Positions 33,581-45,625 are shown, numbered from the stretch's first letter. The stretch is DNA of 64,000 nucleotides from Cyanodermella asteris (GCA_900618795.1 UYJD01000001.1:507388-571387), one strand, 5' to 3'. The notes: generated by a model from the letters alone, not told the origin. Numbers and translations: made by a program.

Positions 33581-35438
33581 ATGCGGTCCCTACTCGTCTC
33601 TCTTGGTGCTCTTCTTACTCTGACCCATGCCACAACTCCCTCTGACGATACAATCGCGGTCTGCACTTACCTCCAGAAGGCTTACCCAAAATTCTTCGCC
33701 TGGGACACGCTCGGTCCTCATGCACTCGAGACCATCAGCAACGCTTCAGTGTACACTGATATCAACAGCATTTACTGGAATCGTGCAAACAGCAATCTAC
33801 GTGCCGCTTGCGCCTTCTTCCCCGAGTCTGCCGAACAGGTCTCCGATGCCGTCAAGCAGCTGAACAAGCATCCATCGGTCAAGTTCGCCCTCAAGTCGGG
33901 AGGACATCAGCCTGCATTGGGCTTCTCGGCAACCGATGGAGGGGTCATCATCTCGTTTGAGCCGAATCTCGCGGGCACGGTGAGGACAGCGGATGGAAAG
34001 CACTTTGTTGTGGGTATGGGTTCGAGGTGGGGTGATGTTTACAATGTCACGACGCAGACGAACCAGGTTGTCGTTGGTGGACGCTTGGCACACATTGGCG
34101 CTGGAGGATTGGTCCTCGGTGGAGGACTGTCATACTACTCGGCGCAATACGTGAGTAATGACCGCCCCTCCTGTTTCTTGCAAACGATATCCCCGAGATC
34201 AGCCTCGCTGATATGGTTCAAAATAGGGTCTCGCCTGCGACAATGTGGACAACTTCGAAGTTGTTCTCGCCAACGGTACCATTGCAAACGCTAACCGGAC
34301 CTCCAACCCTGATCTCTGGTGGGCACTCCGCGGTGGAGGCAACCAGTTCGCCATCGTGACCAAGATCACTACACAAGCTCACCAAGCAGGCGTCGACGGC
34401 CAGGTCTGGGGCGGTATCCGTGCTTACACTCCCGACCAGCGCACCAAGCTCTTCCACGCGATGACGAACTTCATCCGTGAATATCCTGATGCGAAGGCCG
34501 CTATAATCCCCACCTTCCAGTGCGTATAACCCTTTTCCTGGTCGGATAACCCCCATCGAGTCTCGAAATTGAAATTGACCGAAGACTGATTTTTTGATAT
34601 TTCTTCTCCAGATTCGGCCTTCCTGCAAACCTTCTCAACCTCATCACCGGGCCCGTTTTCTTCATGTTCTACGACGGTCCCACGCCACCAGCCTCCGTCT
34701 TTGCTGAATTCGACGCCATCCCCAGCCTGATAGACGACACCAAGACTCGCGACTACTACAGCATGTCGCAAGAAGCCGGCGGCGCGGCTCTGAACGGCTT
34801 CGGTAACTCCTTCCGCGAGACCACCGTGCCCAACTTGCCGGAAAACCAAATGGTCGACTTTTTCGAATCCATGTGGAACATGACCTACGACCAGTCCCTG
34901 GAAGACAACCTGCTGACCCTCGACGTTCAGCTGCTGGGCATGGCCGCGCAGCCAATGAGCGCCAGGATCGCGAGAGCCAGCCAGGCGCAAGGGGGCAACG
35001 CCCTGGGCCTGGACCCGGACCACGGCGACCGGGTCTGGATCGAAAACGACTTTGTGTGGGCGAGCCCGCTGTGCGACACGCTGTGCCCGCAAATCTCGAA
35101 GGATCTGTCGGCCAGGCTCCTGGACAATCAGAAGAAGGTCTTCGAGGGCGTCAAGCCGACGAACTGGAAGTCTGGCGACGTCGACACCGTCAGGTAAGCA
35201 ACACTCTTCCGGGAGAGAGATTTGTGCCGTTTTTTGGTGTACATATGGAAATCCGACAAAATGCTAACGTGCGGGAAACAGCTACAACCCTCTCTTCCTC
35301 AACGACGTCGCGCCCGATCAGGACGTTTACAGCAGTTATGGCTCTGTCAACTTGGCCAAGCTCAAGAACGTCAAGGTCGCTTACGATCCGACCGGGTTCT
35401 TCACGAACAGGCAGGGCGGTTTCAAGCTTCCGGCCTAG
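33581..35438 (+). CDS. secreted FAD-linked oxidase (BBE/6-HDNO-like)
   Basis: Four exons (33581-34150, 34227-34519, 34612-35193, 35282-35438), all phases agreeing, give 533 aa. Residues 1-17 are a signal peptide (MRSLLVSLGALLTLTHA). The FAD_binding_4 domain has KSGGHQPALGFS at ~105; His109 of GGH is where this family attaches FAD. The second attachment Cys of bicovalent berberine-bridge enzymes is replaced: the loop reads GGRLAHIGAGGLVLGGGLSYYS, so FAD should be held by His alone. GLACDNVDNFEVVLANG and NPDLWWALRGGGNQFAIVTK complete the FAD domain. The C-terminus has the family's YNPLFLND and AYDPTGFF..RQGGFKL ending. Several NxS/T sites fit secretion. Such enzymes oxidise sugars, alkaloid-like or phenolic substrates; no cluster partner suggests which. 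Confidence 0.9.
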
Positions 35439-35979
35439 AAAAGGTTCCCATGGGGGCAAAAAGTAAAAAATGAAGCAACTCAATGTATATACGAAATGAA
35501 TACCGAATGAATATCAGGTGTCTTGCGCGTCTCGCGTGTAGATGTTAGACAAGAGCATACTACGTTAGTTCATTGCCTCGATTGAGCACTTGCTGGAGTA
35601 CTTGCTTGAGCACTTGCCTGGACGCTTAGTCGCATCGCTAGCCACCTTTTTGATTGAATACGCGATTGTGTGGATGGGCGACTACTTTTGAACATTGGAA
35701 AGCGACTCACCTAGCCGCTCGTGGAACTACGCCGTCATATGTCTGGCCGTATAGAAAGCCGAGGTGGTGAATCATTGACACGCATTGCCGAAGGTTTCTT
35801 TGGGTCTCAGTCAGTGTGTGCAACCAAGTAGCGGTATTTACTCCGCGAAGAATGCACCTTTTCGAATGTTACTTGTGGTGTCGAAGGAAGCGGGGCGACC
35901 ACGAATGAAGTGTCCAGGATCAGTTTTTGAATTGTATAAATATACAGGGATTCCGAACGTGCAAGGAGAAAGTACATGT
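35439..35979. other. convergent intergenic region
   Basis: 3' flanks of the FAD oxidase and the Fmp30-like gene. No supported frame; AT-rich patches (such as around 35930-35945) fit poly(A) signals. Confidence 0.5.
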
Positions 35980-37344
35980 CTATAGTTGTGCCCGGCTCTG
36001 TGCCTCCCAATCCACGCTCTTATCGTCTTCGCCATGACTATCGAATTCGCGGCTTTCACCTAGTTCCACGGCATCAAAGACGCCAGTTTCGCTAATTTTG
36101 CGTCGAGAGAGCGCTTCCTTCAGTATTCGCGGAGGCTCCATGACGTCTTCCTCGGTCAGGACCCATGTGCCCCAATGCATCGCCAATGCTCTGCGACACC
36201 TCACGTCACGAAAGATCTCGACGGCATCGAAGGGGTCGGCGTGCATGGGACTCATGACGAAGCGCGGCTCGTAAGCCCCTATGGGGATCAAACCTAGATC
36301 GAAAGGCCCTCGGAACTTGCCAGCATCTGCAAAGGCAGGGCAATGCGGATGCTTTGCCTGGACTTCAGGGGTATGGTCGTCTCGCATCTCCAAGCCTTTC
36401 GGTACAGATCTGTAACCAGTGTCGCCGGCAAAATAAAGCGATGAGCCACCAGATCGTACTGACCATGATGACCATAACGTGTGCCCTCGATCGAAGAGAC
36501 CACGATTCCCCATGTGTTGGCATGGGAGTGCCGACAGTCTGGCACTGATCGTGGACGGGGACGATGACGTGGAATTGCTCTGATCTTGTGCAACCTGCTT
36601 CTCGCCTGTGCCAGGTGTGAGGGTGAAGTCGCATTCCTCCCACCAGTCGAGTTCCGTCACTTGTTTGGCCGGTATTTTGCAGTCGACGAACCATTGCTTG
36701 TTTCCAAGAGGCACAAAGAAGTGTACATTTTTGTGTTTACCGTATATTTTCATGATAGTAGGATGATCGAGATGGTCGTAGTGATTATGCGAGATGCAGA
36801 CTGCATCGATGAACGGAATGTCTGTAATCTCGCAAGGCGTTGGGGTATATCTTTTGGGGCCTAGATACTGGGTAGGGCTGCATCGTTCACTAAAGACAGG
36901 ATCGAACAGTACTCGGAGGCCGGAGGGGAACTCGACGAGGTAGCAAGCATGACCGAGCCATGTCGCGCGCAGCTTCTCCGTTTCTCTACCTGGGAGGAAG
37001 TTGGGCTTCTGAACATTGACGGTTGGAGGAGTTGTGTCTGGATTATTGCCCTGTCCAGTGATCCTCCTCTTTGCCAATTCGCGGCCAATGGCCGGTCCGC
37101 TCAGGACCTTCCAGCTGGGCCATGGATTGTCGAAGCCAATCTTTCCCTTCAAGTGGTGTCTCTTGTCCTTTGCATCCTCGGGCTCTGCGCCGGTAGGGGC
37201 GGCAGAAACGGTGCCTGCGTAGAATATTGCCGAAGTGCTGGCGCTCATGGCTTTGGAAAGGCGAGAGTATGGACGCGAGCCGGCGGTTGAGAGCTTGAAT
37301 GGTCGCGGTGCGATGAGTATCTTTCTGCAAGAATGAGTAGACAT
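35980..37344 (-). CDS. NAPE-PLD/Fmp30-like zinc hydrolase
   Basis: Single exon, 454 aa from the ATG at 37344. The first ~35 residues are rich in Arg, Lys, Ser and lack acidic residues (RKILIAPRPFKLSTAGSRPYSRLSKAMS), a mitochondrial targeting pattern. The metallo-beta-lactamase core has TWLGHACYLVEF (128-139), the metal motif HNHYDH (186-191), a downstream metal His in PCQHMGNR (277), YFAGDTGY (304-311) with its bridging Asp, and the closing AMHWGTW. Spacing matches N-acylphosphatidylethanolamine phospholipase D; the yeast relative Fmp30 is a mitochondrial inner-membrane protein linked to cardiolipin level and mitochondrial shape. It probably cleaves N-acyl-PE to N-acylethanolamine and phosphatidate. 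A Ser-rich insertion lies near 255-267. It shares its promoter with the Bcs1-like gene. Confidence 0.9.
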   Translation of the reverse strand: MSTHSCRKILIAPRPFKLSTAGSRPYSRLSKAMSASTSAIFYAGTVSAAPTGAEPEDAKDKRHHLKGKIGFDNPWPSWKVLSGPAIGRELAKRRITGQGNNPDTTPPTVNVQKPNFLPGRETEKLRATWLGHACYLVEFPSGLRVLFDPVFSERCSPTQYLGPKRYTPTPCEITDIPFIDAVCISHNHYDHLDHPTIMKIYGKHKNVHFFVPLGNKQWFVDCKIPAKQVTELDWWEECDFTLTPGTGEKQVAQDQSNSTSSSPSTISARLSALPCQHMGNRGLFDRGHTLWSSWSVRSGGSSLYFAGDTGYRSVPKGLEMRDDHTPEVQAKHPHCPAFADAGKFRGPFDLGLIPIGAYEPRFVMSPMHADPFDAVEIFRDVRCRRALAMHWGTWVLTEEDVMEPPRILKEALSRRKISETGVFDAVELGESREFDSHGEDDKSVDWEAQSRAQL

Positions 37345-37663
37345 TGAAGCCGCATGATGAGCCTGTCGCTCAGGCTATGAATGAGGTGGCTGCCTCGCCT
37401 GGGCAGAGGCTTGCTACGGCCCTGCGGCCATTTTCGACATGCGTTCGGGGAATGGCAGCGTCATCCTTACAGCGCCCAATACCGCACCCACGGCGCCATT
37501 GACGCCAAAATCTAAAGTCCGCTCCGAGAAGCACGACGTCGGTCAAAGTTCATCCCGATCCTCCGTTAAAGCCAGTTCACCATCAATCCCAGCCCATCAT
37601 TGTCGACTGGTTCCTATATCACCTTCAGTGGCAGCCTGGCGTGTCTGAAGTGACCAGATCCGC
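37345..37663. promoter_or_regulatory. bidirectional promoter with CCAAT box
   Basis: 319 bp between the divergent starts of the Fmp30-like hydrolase and the Bcs1-like ATPase. A CCAAT box lies at 37476-37480. The HAP (Hap2/3/5) complex binds CCAAT and drives respiratory genes in fungi, which would suit two mitochondrial proteins; this link is inferred. Confidence 0.5.
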
Positions 37664-39357
37664 ATGGCCAGCAATGGCATCCCTAGTCCACCGTCCGCCG
37701 TGACCAACGCGTCGGGCACGCGAACAAAAGATCAGATAGTACTACAGCAGCCTACCTCCGATGGAGGAATATGGTCGCAGCTGACTGGCAATGCATTCTT
37801 CACGGCCGTAAGTTTGGATTTTACACATTTTTTTCCGCCAAGTTCAGTAGCATCAAGTTGTTTGAATGACGACCTTGTACCATGCGATGGACTTCTTTAC
37901 GACGTGGGAGAAGTGCATTGATGTTCCGTCCTTGTATGCTTTGTCTGGCCTACACGAGTATGTATACTGACTATTGTGCGTAGGGAGCCGGCCTGGCCGT
38001 GCTCGGCGCGGTGGTTGGTCTTGGGCAAAAGGGCGTGAGACGAGGCGCAGAACTGGCAAAGCGAAGGCTTCTTGTGGATGTCGAAATCAATGTTAATGAT
38101 ACTACGTACCCATGGTTTTTGCTGTGGATGCGGCTTCACCACCAAGGACAAGTGGGCCAGAATGCCGCAGCAGTGGCCCGCCCCAACGGGGGTGTCTTCC
38201 AGTCTTTAATGAGACGGTTCACGCCCGGGCTTCACCACCTCTCGATCATGACGGAGCAGACACAGCTTCCAAATGGTGCGACGCAAACCAACTTTGCCCT
38301 AGTACCTGGACCAGGCCGCCACATTCTCCGCTACAAGGACGCTTTCTTGCTTGTGAACCGAGTGAGAGAGTCCAAGTCGATGGACTACAACAAGGGAAGG
38401 CCTTGGGAGACTATTACTCTCACGACGCTGTATTCCCAGAAAGAGATTCTGCCAGAGATCTTCAGAGAAGCTCATGCGCTCGCACAGCAATCAACCGAAG
38501 GCAAAACCATCATCTATCACCCGGATAGTGTCAATTGGAAACCGTTCGGACAACCGCGCCGGAAAAGACCCCTCAGTTCCGTAATCCTAGATCAGGGTAT
38601 AGGGGAGCGGATTGTGGCGGATGTACGAGACTTTCTCGAGTCAAGCAAGTGGTACTACGACAGGGGAATCCCATACCGGAGAGGTTATCTGCTGCACGGG
38701 CCACCCGGATCAGGGAAAACATCTTTCATCCAAGCACTTGCTGGCGAGCTAGACTATGGGATCGCCCAATTGAACCTAAGCCAGCGAGGGCTCACCGACG
38801 ATCGTCTGAACGCGCTTTTGGAGCTCGTACCGGCGAGAACGATCGTGCTGTTGGAGGACGCAGATGCAGCGTTCGCGAATCGACGGCAAATGGACTCGGA
38901 CGGCTACCAGGGTGCCAACGTCACGTTTTCGGGGCTCCTCAATGCGCTGGACGGTGTTGGCAGCGCAGAGGAGCGCATACTGTTTCTTACGACGAATCAT
39001 GTGGAGCGCATGGATGAGGCGCTCATTCGTCCTGGTCGTGTCGACCTAGCCATGTACCTTGGGGACGTTTCGAGGTGGCAGGTTTCCAAATTCTGGGACC
39101 GCTTCTACGGCGACGTCGACGAAGATGGGGATTGGAAACGCAAATTCCTGTCGAGGCTCGAGGATTTTGGAATCATCGAAGACGAGCACGGCGACGCAAG
39201 CCGAGTAAGAGTCCGGACAAGCGCTGCAGCGCTGCAAGGCTTGTTCTTGTATAACAAAGGTGACATCCAGGGTGCGCTGGACACTGTCGAGGGTCTGCTC
39301 CCCGACGGTGCGGCCGCTGGCGTAGGAGGAAAAGAGCGTCGAAGAGATCAGGCGTGA
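37664..39357 (+). CDS. bcs1: Bcs1-like mitochondrial AAA ATPase
   Basis: Exons 37664-37807 and 37984-39357, phase 0, 505 aa. The junction creates the membrane segment FFTAGAGLAVLGAVVGLGQKGV (about 46-65), followed by a basic patch (RRGAELAKRRLLVDVEI), the internal targeting arrangement of Bcs1. The BCS1_N domain follows (YPWFLLWM, PGPGRHILRYKDAFLLVNRVRES, ITLTTLYSQKEILPEIFREA). The AAA module has Walker A GPPGSGKT (287-294), Walker B LLEDADAAF (~337-345), TTNHVERMDEALIRPGRVD and the VSKFWDRFY lid region. Bcs1 moves the folded Rieske iron-sulfur protein across the inner membrane to complex III. Fungi also carry Bcs1-like paralogs of unknown role, but the full N-terminal domain favours the true ortholog. 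Confidence 0.9.
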
Positions 39358-39928
39358 ACTGTACATTAGCCATATCCAAGACCAACTGTTTGGTCTGTGT
39401 TTCAGTATATGCAGGGTTCTACTAAAGAAGTCCCGGCGCATGCTGTGGCGTTTACCACACCTTTCTGGTCGCGGGACTTGAAAGTCATCGCACTCATGTA
39501 GGTATCAGCAAAGCCATGGTGATTTCTGCGCAATCGCAGTGCTTGTTTCCCTGGACATGGAGCAAGATAGAAGCTCTGCCGGCAAAAGTTGCTCCGGGGT
39601 GGTTCACAAAGCTGTAATGCTGTACTTTCGATTTGATTTGCAACAACAGCAACGCCAGTCTGCAGTCAGCAATCATTGGCCAAAGGTTTGCTGGCTGCCG
39701 TAGGTACTAGCATTGCCGCGGTAGCTGGAAAATGCTGTAAGCTGTACCTTGTCAGGTAGCTTGAGCATTGACAAGGCCGGGAGAGGTAAGCAGTGACGTT
39801 GGCGCGAAGTTCGATTCTGGGCCACAGCTCTTTCCGACTTGACCTCGACTTGCGCATCGCGCTCCAGACAAGCTGCGCAGGCTGCTTCGCCCGTCCCTCG
39901 CCCTTCAGCGCTTTTTGGACAGGTGTAC
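39358..39928. promoter_or_regulatory. syp1 promoter region
   Basis: 571 bp between the Bcs1-like stop and the first Syp1 exon. No supported frame. Confidence 0.45.
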
Positions 39929-42596
39929 ATGATGAATAATACAAACAAGACAGAGTACCCGGCCCTGTTGGTATGTTCCGCCGTCCAGCTTCATCCGTCT
40001 TGGTAGCCACTAACGTTTGCCAGGCCGCCCTTCAACCGGGGCAAGCCGTCAACGTCCTCAACAACCGTATCCAGCAAATACACAGAATCAACACCGATAT
40101 TTCCGGCTGGCTGCAGGTGAGTTGCTCTCCCGTGCGCGCTGGCGATGCCACCTGACCCGCGTAGGAACGCAGGAAGATCGAAGAGCAATATGTCGCCGCA
40201 CTTAACGACCTGGCGAGCAAGAGGTCGGATGTCGGATCGGAGCTGGGGTAAGCTGGGTGACACTTCAAACCCCTTGCGCCTACGTACTGATGTTGTAAAG
40301 CGTCTTCCAGACTCCGTGGCAAAGCATTGTCGCGGGCACTATAGCCATGGCCGAGGCGCACAACAACTTCGCCTCCAGGATAGGCTCTGACGTCGAGAGC
40401 CCCTTGAAAGATCAACGACGCGATCTCCAATCGATGAGTTCATTGCAAGCGAATCTGGGTGCCTTGGCCAAGGACGTGGAGAAAAATCGCAAGAAAGGGA
40501 GCTCGGCTCAAGAGAGCGCCGACTCTTCATGGAAATCGCAAGCGCCATATATCTTTGAACAGCTGCAAGGCCTTGACGAGAATCGCGTCAATCAAATGCG
40601 TGAGGCACTGACGCAGCTACAAACACACGAAATCGATTGCCACGAGAGAAGCAAGATTGGTGCGGAGGCGTCACTGAATGCCCTACTCAATGTCGATACC
40701 CCGGAAGAAGTATCGGCATTTGTTGCGCGAACTTCCTCCGACGTACCTCCCAGTGGTCCCTCTACAGAACTAGCTAGGCCAGACACGAGCAGTCGGCGAG
40801 GAACGGCATCACGATCCGATCGAGACACGTACTTGAGTGGTGGCATAGTGCCCACTCTTCGGCCGGGCCGAGCAGCTGATGATGGACGAAGCGAGGTTTC
40901 CGAAGCCTCTACAGAGACACCAAAAGCGGAGAAGAAGAGCAGATTTGGTGGCCTACGTCGGCTGGGAACTGTCATGTCGAGGCGAAAAGATAAGGAAAAG
41001 GATGTCGACTTGGGAAAATCACCCGAGAAACGTCCCGGTCGAAGAAATCCACTTCGAAGAAACTCGTCGGCAATGATGGAGCCCATACTTTCACCTAGTG
41101 CGTCTACAACTGATCTACCGGCAGCATCTGCAACGCGGCGGATATCACGGCATGAAGACACTCTTCCTACATTCGACACGCCAAGCACTTCGGGGCCTGC
41201 TGTCACGAATGGAGGTACCCCGGCAAATGAGTCTGCGACCGAATCCCCTAGAGATCTCATGACCCCTGCTTCAGCTTCTTACACGACAAACGGTAGCCTG
41301 GCAGCCAATATTCCACAGATTGGCATCCGGCCCCCTTCCACAATAGTGGAGGAAGGTGCTGCTGGCTCTGTCTTGGCCGACATTGAGCGAGCACAGCAGG
41401 AAGCGAATGCACAGGATCATGACAATGCTTTCAATGTCAGCATACGCGACAAGCCAATCCAGGAAGAGAGCAGTGATGCCCAAGCAGCTGCGGTCGCCAA
41501 CGTCTCTAATGTGCTACGCGCGTCGCAAATGCCGCCTCCAGCGAGACGCAGCGGTACAGTGAGAGGGCGGCGGGACGTGCGAAACACAATGTTTGTGCCA
41601 AACCCTCCTCCCGAGGTGGTAGCCGCCAGTGAACCACTTCCGGCTCCAGCTTCACCTGCCGTGGGTGGCGTTTCATCTCCAATCATGTCCTCCGAGCATC
41701 GTGGTGCGGACGCACAGTCTATTCGATCGGCGCACTCAATGGCAAGCAGCATCGGGCCCGGTGCTGTGAAACATGCCGACATGACTGGTCCTGGGCTCAA
41801 CGCAAGCATAGTGGAGACATCGAGCGCCACATTCGCGGCCGGGGCGGTCACGAAAGCTTCCGTGATTGGCGAGCTGGCCCTCGTGCACAATGGCATAGTC
41901 CCTACGTCGGGGCCCACATCGATCCGACTCGACAACTTTCAGGTTCTGGAGAAAGTTGCTCCCAACCCAGCCTTTGTCAGCCAGCTTGCCGGCCGTCCAG
42001 GCGAGTATCAGATCGACGTCGGGCAGCTGAGCCGGACCAGCGTTGCCTTCAAATACCAGATCCATCTCGTGGACGCCGCACTCGCCGCTTACGCCCCGAT
42101 CATCGTGGTATCTCAGTACAGACCGGAGCCGACGCAGATGTCTGTCATTCTCACATATCACTTGAACCCCGCGTTTACACCACCTTCCGGTGCAAGCTCA
42201 GCTGTTACCTTGAACAACGTCGTCGTTGTACTCAATCTCGAGGGCGCTCGAGCAACGGGTTGTCAAAGCAAGCCTTCTGGAATTTTCAGCAGAGAGAAGA
42301 ACTTGATATACTGGAGATTGGGTGATTTGACGTTGGGACCGGCTGCCGAAAAGTCGCACAAGCTTCTCGCGCGATTCTCCACAGAGGGTGAAGCCAAATC
42401 AGGCTCGGTAGAGACGCGTTGGGAGCTAGGAGGCGTTGGAAGTGGTTTGGGCGTCAGCTTGCTCGGTGAAGGCTCATCTTCAGCGTCCACAGGAGACCCG
42501 TTCGCGGACGCTGGCGCCAGCAGTACCAGCCTTGTAAACGCAAGGGAGATTGATGTCCACCGCCGCTTGATAGCCGGGCGCTATCTGACCTTCTAA
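39929..42596 (+). CDS. syp1: Syp1-like F-BAR and muHD endocytic adaptor
   Basis: Four exons (39929-39970, 40024-40116, 40165-40247, 40301-42596) give 837 aa. The three short 5' exons are needed: they encode YPALL, QPGQAVNVLNNRIQQIHRINTDISGWLQ, and ERRKIEEQYVAALNDLASK, then the last exon continues GVFQTPWQSIVAGTIAMAEAHN. Together these form the F-BAR helices (about 8-255). A long Ser/Pro/Thr linker (~260-560) contains basic clusters and many possible kinase sites. The C-terminal ~270 residues (SVIGELALVHNGIVPTS, IRLDNFQVLEKVAPNPAF, VVVVLNLEGARATGCQSKPSGIFSREKNLIYWRLGDLTLGP, SVETRWEL) are the mu-homology domain. Syp1 marks early endocytic sites, binds membrane and cargo, and restrains Arp2/3. 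AP-2 sigma is encoded 18 kb away. Confidence 0.9.
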
Positions 42597-43068
42597 TACA
42601 TCACGCAGGATAAATTCTTACACCCATCACCACCAGGCACTCAAGCAGGCCCAATAATGTATGAAACCTTTAGTGGTTGGTGAAGAGTGTACTGTGAACC
42701 TGTTGGTCTGGGACGATGCGGGTACTTCTTTGTGGTATCAGATGCTTGGAAACTCTGCAGCACCTCTGCAAATGCACCTCGACCGTTGTGTTGTCCGGGA
42801 AAGTGGAGCATGTTGTTTTCTTGTTTCTTGTGAACCATTTTACTCGACGAATAACGGTTCAGCCGTGATGATCACATCTCGATGGTGCCGAGAATTACGC
42901 GTGACAGGCAATGCTTTAGCGCTCACTGCAGCTTTCCCGCTTTCCACTCTCTTCCTTCATTACTCTGCATACCGTACTCCATCTGCAAGCGCTGTCCTCG
43001 CCCAGGAGCATGCTTGTTGGGCACGGCACGCGGCGGCTTTTTCCAGATCTTGACTGTCACCGTGCGGA
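42597..43068. other. convergent intergenic region
   Basis: 3' flanks of syp1 and the DUF3425 regulator. No supported frame. Confidence 0.5.
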
Positions 43069-44740
43069 CTATTCTGCCTCGCGAGTTCTCACTCGTCCGT
43101 GAAATTCCGGGAACATCAAAATTTGCGATGCGGCCAAGGTCCAGACGTTTGCGTTGTCGATACATTGCTGGAACGCGGTAGATGGAACCCGTCGCTGAGT
43201 GTCGGGATCCGTCTCCAAAGTCTCTTCCAATGGAACTTGCCACTCGATTCGGCACGAGGCAATGGCCGGCAACCAGTTTCGACCCCGTAAACTGGGGAAA
43301 TTAATGAACGCCTGCCGCAGCCCGGGCATTGGTACGAAATCAATCCAGCACGGATGAGGGATGCAAATCTGCTCTGGTATGGGCCTCATGATTGCAGGCA
43401 ATCGTTTCCAGGCCTCTTCGCGCGGATCAATGAGCCACTGCCTTGGTTTTTAGCTTGAGCGCTTGCATACACTAGACTCGAGCTGATGCCTGCCGACTTA
43501 CCTGCATCATTCGATAACGCATATGCATGAATGCGAGATTGGCGATCTTATCGTCGCTGAACGTCCTGATCAACCGGAACACCAACGCCGATAATGTGTC
43601 GGTCTGCTTGAAATTATCTTCGGCCTGAAGCGCACTGGCATCAACCGTGCCGGGATGGAGAAAGTCAAGTCCTCCTGGCCCAGCATGAAACAACTCCTCG
43701 CGTTTTTGCGTCTGAAACGCTGAATACACACGTGCATACTGATCGCTGAATGCACTGCCCATGGTATCATCCCCAGTTGAGAGCGGTATGACAAAGTGGG
43801 CGGGTGTCTGCACTTCCTGTGACTGAGCGTTATGCCATATTCTAACCATGCCTCTTTGGGGTTCTTGATGATCAATCAGGGTCGGTGTAGGGTCTCTTGG
43901 AACAGCCGCAGTCCCAAATGGTGTGGCCCTCAGAAGCCCAAGGTCCGTACCGGGTCGCCAGGAATCTGTTCGAGCTTCGAGCTCGAAGCCAAAAGGATCT
44001 TTCGGCGCATTGAGGGGCTGAGTTCACAATCGTCAGTAAGGTAGATGTGGAGAGGATACTGATTACTCTTGGCGTTGTGTTCTCCAGATCAGACGGGCTC
44101 AGATTCGCTCGATTGCCGGCATCCGCTCCCGGCCAACTCATTTCAAGGGGATGCTGCGACTCCGTTGGAGACGATATTTGCCAATCTTTGAGGAGGGGAT
44201 AAATGGATTCGCTTGGTGTGGTGTAGTGTGCTGGTGATGCGGCCGTTGACCCTCGTCTATACACCGATTGTCCCTCGCTATCGCTTGCGGCCGAGCTGCT
44301 GCTTCCCAAAATACCGAGCTTGCCCAAGGTCTGTTCTATCATCTCGGCGTTCCCCGAAGGACCTTGTTTCAAGATCCCAACCAGATTTTCGTATGCCGCG
44401 ACCTGCGCAGAGAGCTTGTGGTTTTGAGCGCGAAGATTGACGGTTCTCCGGGAGTCGTCTGGATATTCGCAGTGAGTGGCCTTCTGGCTGCAAAGGGAGC
44501 ATGTTGGCTTCCCCCCGTCACACTGTCAACAACGTCAGCTTCAAGTTATATTCTCGAGTTCTCGACTCGCCAAAAACAAAAACAAAAAAAAAACAAAAAG
44601 GCGCAGACCTTGCTTTTACGTTTCTGACATGCAGTGCATGCCGTGCTGATAGTTTCTCTCTTCTTTTTGGGCACACCTGTGCTGCCTGCAGAGTCTTGGT
44701 CGTCCTTGTTTCTTCTCTTCTCTAGCCTGCGAGCTGACAT
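43069..44740 (-). CDS. Zn2Cys6-DUF3425 transcription factor
   Basis: Four exons (44740-44609, 44522-44067, 44017-43502, 43437-43069), all phase 0, give 490 aa. The zinc cluster is completed only by splicing: C35-x2-C38-x6-C45-x6-C52-x2-C55-x6-C62, with the intron between K44 and C45. Basic residues surround it (ARRLEKRRNK, KKKRE, QKRKSK). A short heptad-like helix follows (LRAQNHKLSAQVAAYENLVGILK), a likely dimerisation coil. The middle is Ser/Pro-rich. The C-terminal ~200 residues are DUF3425: WLIDPREEAWKRLPAIMRPIPEQICIPHPCWIDFVPMPGLRQAFIN. DUF3425 is more often attached to bZIP domains, so this combination is less usual. The first intron has a nonstandard donor (GTCTGC) and a poly-pyrimidine tract. 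Targets are unknown. Confidence 0.87.
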
Positions 44741-45585
44741 TGTTGGGCCTCGCTGTATTCTGTTTACCTATTTCAGGCATTCGAGGCGCTGGAACGGTAA
44801 CGCTTGGTCGTTCCAGATCATTGAGGGACCTGTGTGTCAATTGTGGGGTTAAAATCAGCTCTGACCTTAGTTCAGGCAGGGTCTTTACAAAACATGGCGG
44901 CAGCTAGGATCCCGACGACGCTAATCATCAGAAGGTCATCTCACGTCTGGCAGCCCATTCGATAGCTGGGCAGGCACGCCACTTATGCAAACACGACTTC
45001 GTAGCCATTGGCCCGGATACACCACTTTCGAAAGCTGAGCACGCTAGCAGAATAGTGCCTATCCACTCACAATGTGTGCGGCTACGACGGATCACTATCG
45101 ACAGCTGCATCATGCACTGAGGAGCCGGGGTGGTCCCGAGGCAGACACTACGGCACTGCACAGAGCGTGCTTCTAACGGAAACATGCCCGTCAGGATCTG
45201 ATTTGCCAGGACTCTCAGCCACGGATGTGTTGTCCGGATCCAGTCACTCGTCAGGGTCAGCCCTTACACCCCCACTTGACAGTCCTCGATACGCGTGCGC
45301 ACTCGACCCGGTAAAACTCCCATGGAAGGGTGTCCCTGGAAGATCGTCTCGGATGTAGCCTCCGGCTGGCCTGGGCTTCTCGAAAGCTATAGCCTCGAGT
45401 GCCCTCGAGGACAGCTAGTCCATGGGTACGCAAGCCGGTCGTTATAGTAGCTACCGTCGACCGTCGGACTCACTCACGAATCGAGGCGATCATCTCTATC
45501 TACGAGGAGCCCGCGTTCAGGTGTGATTTAAGACAACGATGCTGGCGAAATCGCGCGACTGTGGTCCAGCATCGCTCATCGGATC

Positions 45586-45594
45586 CTTTTCTTC

Positions 45595-45625
<31 letters not shown>
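45586..45625 (+). repeat. CTTTT-type microsatellite
   Basis: About 40 bp of C/T with repeated CTTTT units ending in a run of 11 T. Such tracts often cause assembly or sequencing errors. Confidence 0.85.

Noticed and set aside
30808-37344. Secondary metabolite cluster from the MFS transporter, FAD oxidase and hydrolase
   Set aside because: No polyketide synthase, peptide synthetase, terpene synthase or local regulator is present, and the hydrolase is a mitochondrial housekeeping type.
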